Positions 58,485 to 64,000 of a DNA stretch of 64,000 nucleotides are shown here, piece by piece. Made by a program: the position numbers and the translations under genes. The stretch is from positions 659,538,591-659,602,590 of the forward strand of contig OY856409.1 in the NCBI GenBank assembly GCA_963693085.1, written 5' to 3'. The notes below the pieces were generated by a model. The model saw only the letters and a list, made by a program, of their open reading frames with translations, did not search any database and had not been told where the DNA came from. The DNA is from Alisma plantago-aquatica. Its lineage: Eukaryota; Streptophyta; Magnoliopsida; Alismatales; Alismataceae. Every line of letters starts with the position of its first letter. Position 1 is the stretch's first letter.

Positions 58485-61025
58485 TGTGACAATGTGAGTT
58501 TTCCTCTTTTCTACTAATTAATTTATTTTTCACCTTTATAATGATCATTCATAATCTCTTTTGACTCCTTGATCAATATAGATACCCAAAAATCAAATTC
58601 CTTTGTATTCTATGAATTTCATGCACTTTTGGGCACCTTAATTAACTTAATACACCTCTTTGATCAAATACTTGAGTTCGACTAGTTAACTGTATATTTT
58701 GGTCTCCACACTTGTACACATTATTCTACACTTCATGTTGAAGATATGATCCAAATTTGAGATCATTTGGACCTTCCTATGATTTTATACGATTTTTCTA
58801 AGAATTTAACCTTTTCCTAGTTTTCTTTGCCTTTTTTTCCACCTTTTTCTTCCTTTTTCCTTGCTGGGCCCGACCCATCCGTTGCTTGGGGTGCCGCTGG
58901 GCAAGGTGGATTGACCCAACATACTTGGATCTTAATCCAATGGCGTTGGGGTCATCCCCTACCTTGCACCTGGTAAGGCAAGTCCACGGTGGACAAGCCA
59001 CCATGGCTCCCGACCCCAATTGATCAACCCTCACATGTTGCGCCCGATGACTCAACCAACGAGTTCACACCTCTCTCTAGAACCTTCCGCATGGTTTGGT
59101 GCTGCAAAAATGTTGCTTGGAGGCCAAGGTAACAAGCCGACCCATGGGGTGCGCCGCCCCCTCTAGTAGCCCTAACCCTAGCACTAAAACATTATATAAA
59201 ACCCCCCTTTGAGGTCGGCCCGCCACCACGAAGACGAGCGACACTCTATCTCCTCGCGCCGAGCCCTCCCTCTCTTGATCCTTTCTTCTTCGGCCACCGC
59301 ACCGCCGCGGAGCACCCCTACTTGCGGGTGGGTGCTAGTGTTGGGGCGAGCAGCTGCTGCCCTTGGATTTGAGTCCACGCTGGTCCTTATCATCGATCGA
59401 CGGTCACAGATCTCGCACGAGCCCTCTCCTACTCCTTCTCTGTGAAGCACGTGCCTTGGAGCACGGCTCCTCCCTACCGCTAATCATCCTCGTGAGACCA
59501 CGGTGGACCAGCAATCAACGACCCCATATTTTTAGTATTTCCGCCCGCTCTGCCCTAAATTCCAGAAAATAGCCAAATCTTGCAAAAACGATATCTTGAG
59601 ATCCCTAGCTCTGAATATATCGAAATTATAGTCCATTTTTATCAAAACAATTAGCCCGATTTAATAAAAATAGTTTCAGAACATGTTTCATATCTATGTT
59701 CTCGATTTTGATGCAAATACTTGTGAATAACCCTCTTGATCATAAAATGAACAACTTTCTTGAATCTATGATCCTAATCTAGTTCATGATCAAACATGCA
59801 ATCGTACTCTGATGTTTAGTCTCAAATCTACTATTATGATCTAGAAACTTGATTAATGACTCGGATGTTGATGATGTAATTAGGGTTAGTTAATATGATT
59901 CCTAAAAAGCACCCAAGTGGATCATTCATTCTGGATACATGCTTGATACTTGATTAAATGTTGGAAATATTGATATAATGGATGATCTACCCTAGGGTTG
60001 TAATAGGAATGCAAAACCCTAATCTTGCATACATAGTTCTTTCATAATATGAGCTTGACCCTCAAATCTACATCTTTTTTAATCTAGGATCTACTTGAGA
60101 CCTTGACCTTTCACTCTTGGACCTTTACTCGATTGAGCATCCAAAAAGGTACGCTATTAAACTACTCCTCCTTGGTTGTATGATGATACTTTTAGGTATC
60201 TCTTAAAATATGCTTGGCTAGTTATTTGGATGAAATAGTGTTCCCTATGAATAGTCTTCCATTTTTCTTCTATATTATATTTTGAGAAACATGAAACCCT
60301 AAATCACAATACCCATTATGACTGCCCGTATATTGATGTTGATAATGATGTTGGAAAAGTCGATAATGTTGATATTGAATATAGGCAAAACTCCCTTATT
60401 GGAAGGTGGGATTTTGCACTCCTATCTCCTATGGTGAGAAGGATCTTGGTGACCTCCCCATCGCGTTGGGGTAGTAGAGTCACCTAAACTAATATAAGCA
60501 TGCTTCTTGAATTACAGCATAATGGGAAATTCGTAATAAAATTTGTGTTGAATAATATTTTGGTTTCTGGAAAATCGTTCGATAATGTTTTGAAACATAA
60601 GTCCTGCCAAGCATACTAGTTTTTCCTTATAAACTGCTTTATTTGTTTTTATATAGTGTACCGTGCAATTGCATTGACATTGTGTCTTGATTTTCTCGAT
60701 TTTAGGTAATGCAAGGAACTAGATTCATCTACTCAATTTATCTACTGCAATAAAGACCGCTACATCACTTATGGACTTTACATGGGAGCTAATTGTAAAA
60801 GGGATGTAGTTGTAGGCTAGTTCTCATCTTTTTCTCTTTCCTGTTGCCTACGGGCCTTATGTACTAAACTTTTTGGTTCATTTTAATAAAGAAGGATGTT
60901 ATTTCATTTTTGCATATTATCTGTGTGTGATTTTTGGGCCACTTAGGGACGGGCACTCTCATCCCTCTAACACTGCCCCTTTTGGACAGTGGGATTGGGA
61001 TTAGGGTAAGAATGGATCCGTGACA
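58485..61025 (+). repeat. 5' LTR of the chromovirus
   Basis: Starts TGTGACAATGTGAG, ends GGATCCGTGACA; 2541 bp. The start is set by loss of homology to the older integrase, the end by the primer site. It contains a TATA box at 59193-59200, a GC-rich leader (59210-59500) and AATAAA at 60885-60890. The other LTR is not in the window, so the exact left end is inferred. Confidence 0.78.
59193..59200 (+). promoter_or_regulatory. TATA box of the chromovirus LTR
   Basis: TATATAAA, followed after about 30 bp by a sharp rise in GC content, as expected at the transcribed leader. Confidence 0.65.
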
Positions 61026-61027
61026 GT

Positions 61028-61041
61028 TGGTATCATATCCA
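61028..61041 (+). promoter_or_regulatory. Primer-binding site, degenerate tRNA-Met type
   Basis: TGGTATCATATCCA, two bases after the LTR end; consensus TGGTATCAGAGCCA with two mismatches. Confidence 0.8.
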
Positions 61042-61516
61042 TAACACACTTCATATGCATTAGTGAAATGATGTTCTTGATCGCTAAACCAAGGAAGCCC
61101 TAAAATTCACTATGGTGAAAACTGAGGTGTCTAGAAAGAGCACAAAGGGGGTTCTGGAACAATTCCTCCTATCCGTCTTCACGGTGGTTGAGGTTCCTCC
61201 TGCTCCACCTAGCCTTAGTTGATCCAGAAATGGATGGAAGGACTTCTTATAACCCTAGAGAGTCTTCTAGCATCTTATCTCTTCTTTAAGGATTACCCAA
61301 GCCACCTATTAGAAGGAAGTAGGATGACTCCTCATCTTCTCGTTCTCCTTAAGGTGTCATGACTTGATCTATATACTCTCTCTCTATTTTGGGTAAATTA
61401 AGGACGGGAACAACTAAAATCCGAAAATAAATTGAGAAAACTCATTGCAATGATCTATCATATTCTTGCTTTGAAGGTTATAAATAAGGAAACTTATATT
61501 AGTTGAACTCTTGTAG

Positions 61517-62583
61517 ATGGCCCCAAAAACCAGGAACAACAGGGATGGTGAAGGGACCTCTAGTACTAAAGACAAGGGGAAGAAGCCCCGCATGGATGAT
61601 GATGAATATGTCGGTTCTGCCAATAAGACCAACAATATGGGGGAATGGGAACTAAAACAAAAGGCCATTATGGATGCCCTCCATGACCTAGATGTTCGTA
61701 CTGCATCCCTTGTACCAACCCATAACCCAAAACCCACCACTATCCAGGATTTTTTGAAACTCAGCCCTGAAACCTTCTATGGGGAAGACAAAGATGATGT
61801 CCTAGACAAGGCTGATGCCTCGTTAGTGTCCATGGAAAACACTTTTAGGGTTTTGAGGTGCCCTGAACAAGACAAGGTTGGTTTTGCCACCTACCAGTTG
61901 AAGGGAGCGGCCAAATTGTGGTGGGAGAATTATATCCGGTCACAGTAGGTCATCCTTGTCAACTGGGAAGCCTTCAAACCCATTTTCACCAACCGTTTCC
62001 AACCCACATCTGAGAGAAAGGAGAAACAAAAACAATTCCTCACCCTTACCCAAGGAACTAACACAATGGCTGAATACAGCCGACAGTTCCACCTGCGGGA
62101 GAGGCACGTCACCAACCTTACCGAAGAACAAAAATTGGACCGCTACATTGATGTGCTTTTCCTTACCCTAAAAGCTTTTGTATCCTCATCCAAACCACCA
62201 ATTTTCAAGATGCCTATGACCATGCCTTGTCCATGGAGAGAACCCTGGGGATGGGACACGGGAAACCTTTACCTACCTTTGCCTATCTAGGCCTGACATA
62301 AGTTGTACCTACAAAACCTGAACAGAAGGGAAAACCCCATATTGGTGGCAATAAGAACAGGAACCGACAGAAGAACCAGAGGAATCCTCCTGCCCAAGGC
62401 CAGAACCAGAATTACAACCGTGGTCCTGCACAAAACCAGAATCATGGCCAAAACAGGGGTCCAGGCCAGAACGCCAATATTCCTCGTTGTCGTAACTGTG
62501 GTTACTTCCACCCTGACCAGTGCAAGTATCTGTCCCCAGTTTGCCATTACTACAAACAGGAGGGTCACTTCAGAGACAGCTGA
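61517..62583 (+). pseudogene. Chromovirus gag, with stops and a frameshift
   Basis: ATG 61517 opens a basic N-terminus (MAPKTRNNRDGEG), a linker and the Gag core: FYGEDKDDVLDKADASL, FATYQLKGAAKLWWENYIRS, WEAFKPIFTNRFQP and MAEYSRQFHLRERHV. TAG at 61946-61948 sits in the core (CAG to TAG fits). A frameshift near 62215 leads to a Gln/Asn-rich tail and two Cys-knuckle-like blocks (CRNCGYFHPDQC at about 62490; CHYYKQEGHFRDS at about 62543, the second lacking its last Cys because of TGA at 62581-62583). Forms the particle and binds RNA. Confidence 0.82.
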
Positions 62584-62778
62584 CCCCACCCTCCTCCAGC
62601 ATGGGCCAGGTAAGGTGAACATAGACAGGCTCGTGTCTTTGCTGTGAATGCAGATGAGGCGAAGGCCAATGAAAACAAACTCATGGAAGGTACCTTTTAA
62701 ATTCAAGATTATTTCCAGAACTTTATATCATGATTATCTTGTACATAGCCCTTACACAAAATATATGTATACGTAGGT

Positions 62779-64000
62779 ATGATGCAAATCTCCGACCATT
62801 TTGTTGTTACTCTTTTTGACTTCGGGTCGACAAACACTTTCATGTCTAAGAATCTTGCCTTTATGTTGAATCTTGAAACAAGGGACTTAAGGTACATACT
62901 TGATGTAACTACCCCAAGTGGGAAGATGAAAGTCTCCTACTATATTGTCGAGAAAGTCCCTCTATCTTATGATGGACGTAGTTTTGAGTCAGATTTCATA
63001 ATCTTAGACATGGAAGACTTTGACCTTATTTTAGGGATGGATTGGCTCCATAAAAATCATGCCCTAATCGACTGTCGTGCCAAGAAAGTCATTATTTCCA
63101 AACCCAACCTCCCTATTCTTGAAATTCCTGGAAGGAAAGATCGAAATCAAAATGTTGTCATTTATCTGATTAAAGCCCAAAACTTGATAGCTAAAGGGTG
63201 CAAAGCATACCTAGCAACTATAACTGTAGTCAATCCTGATACGAGTGCCCTAGAAAACATTGATATAGTGCGAGAGTACCCGAGTGTCTTTCCTGAGGAG
63301 CTCCCTGGGCTACCACCAGATCGTGATGTCGAGTTTTCTATTGATTTAGCACCTGGTACCGCACCTATTTCTCGGGCACCCTATCGGATTGCTCCTGCTG
63401 AATTGACTGAGCTGAAAAAGCAGTTGCAGGAATTTCTTGACAAGGGTTTCATCCGCCCTAGTACCTCTCCTTGGGGAGCCCCCATTTTATTTGTCAAGAA
63501 AACGGATGGTTCCCTTCACATGTGTATTGACTATCGTATGATCAATCAAGCTACTGTGAAAAACAAGTATCCACTGCCCAGAATTGATGACCTTTTCGAT
63601 CAACTCCATTTTGCCCATGTCTTTTCAAAAATTGATCTTCGTTCTGGTTACCACCAACTCAAACTTAAGGATGAAGACATCCCTAAAACAGCCTTTCGAA
63701 CCTGATACGGGCATTATGAATTCCTTGTCATGCCTTTTGGGTTGACTAATGCCCCTGGTGTGTTTATGAACTTGATGAATAGTGTCTTCCAACCTTTCCT
63801 CGATGAGTTTGTAGTGGTTTTCATTGATGACATATTGATATATTCGACTGATACTGAATCACACCGCATTCACCTTCGCAAAGTTCTTGACATCCTCCAA
63901 TCTCAGAAATTCTATGCAAAACTGTCAAAATGTGAATTTTGGATTTCTGAAGTCATGTTCTTGGGCCACATAATTTCTGGTGGGAAAATTTCTATTGACC
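62779..64000 (+). pseudogene. Chromovirus pol: protease and reverse transcriptase, one in-frame stop, continues past the window
   Basis: From ATG 62779: protease with LFDFGST (Asp14-Phe-Gly where D-S/T-G is usual) and [18 protein letters not shown] follows with [72 protein letters not shown] and [14 protein letters not shown] at 63703-63705 (CGA in intact relatives) interrupts it, then [17 protein letters not shown], the catalytic [11 protein letters not shown] (about 63811-63843) and [20 protein letters not shown]. These RT blocks are typical of the Tekay/Del clade. Apart from the one stop, the RT looks complete as far as visible. Confidence 0.92.

Larger units (their letters stand above)
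58485..64000 (+). mobile_element. Tekay/Del-like Ty3 chromovirus, truncated by the window end
   Basis: LTR 58485-61025, tRNA-Met-type primer site, gag with CCHC-like knuckles, protease and RT, in normal order on the plus strand. Inserted in the GPY/F-like part of the older gypsy integrase. RT is collinear and almost intact, so this is the younger of the two gypsy elements. Integrase, chromodomain and the 3' LTR would lie beyond 64000. Confidence 0.88.

Overview
The window is nuclear DNA of a flowering plant with a large, repeat-rich genome. The position of the CCHC knuckles ahead of the DUF4283-like domain in the LINE hints at a monocot, but the species cannot be named. I find no convincing host gene. 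Almost the whole window can be resolved into transposable elements nested in one another, and most boundaries are confirmed by target-site duplications (TSDs) read directly from the sequence.

Nest 1 (about 1672-28575). A ~60-bp minisatellite is split by a CACTA (En/Spm) DNA transposon on the minus strand (2461-28193; TSD ACA/GCA). The CACTA carries a decayed TNP2 transposase and a second, TNPA-like gene that ends in a ULP1/C48-peptidase-like domain. An Athila-like Ty3 element on the minus strand (5577-22941; TSD CCTTG; tRNA-Asp-type primer site) splits an exon of that second gene. The Athila-like element has gag-protease and an extra ORF but no visible reverse transcriptase or integrase. Its 5' LTR is in turn split by a 6.1-kb solo LTR (14755-20854).

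Nest 2 (28844-48907). A second copy of the same giant solo LTR, on the plus strand (TSD GTAAT; 4.3 kb after removing insertions), is split by two elements. One is a Copia element on the minus strand with 2.24-kb LTRs (30610-39425; TSD GTAAC). The other is an almost complete L1-type LINE on the plus strand (40146-47050; 16-bp TSD, poly(A) tail).

Nest 3 (51340-64000). A decayed Ty3/gypsy pol on the plus strand is split in its RNase H by a third giant solo LTR on the minus strand (52242-56907; TSD GAAGT). At its GPY/F-like end it abuts a younger Tekay/Del-like chromovirus on the plus strand (LTR 58485-61025; gag and pol run off the window end). The end of a fourth giant LTR copy lies at 1-979.

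The most unusual content is the giant LTR family. Each copy has expanded different tandem modules (35, 37, 57, ~62 and ~200 bp), several of them hairpin-forming. A second theme is that short CG-centred palindromic words are repeated tens of times in the LTRs or 5' regions of four unrelated families. Premature stops in the better preserved ORFs mostly fit deamination of CG/CHG cytosines, as expected for silenced heterochromatin.
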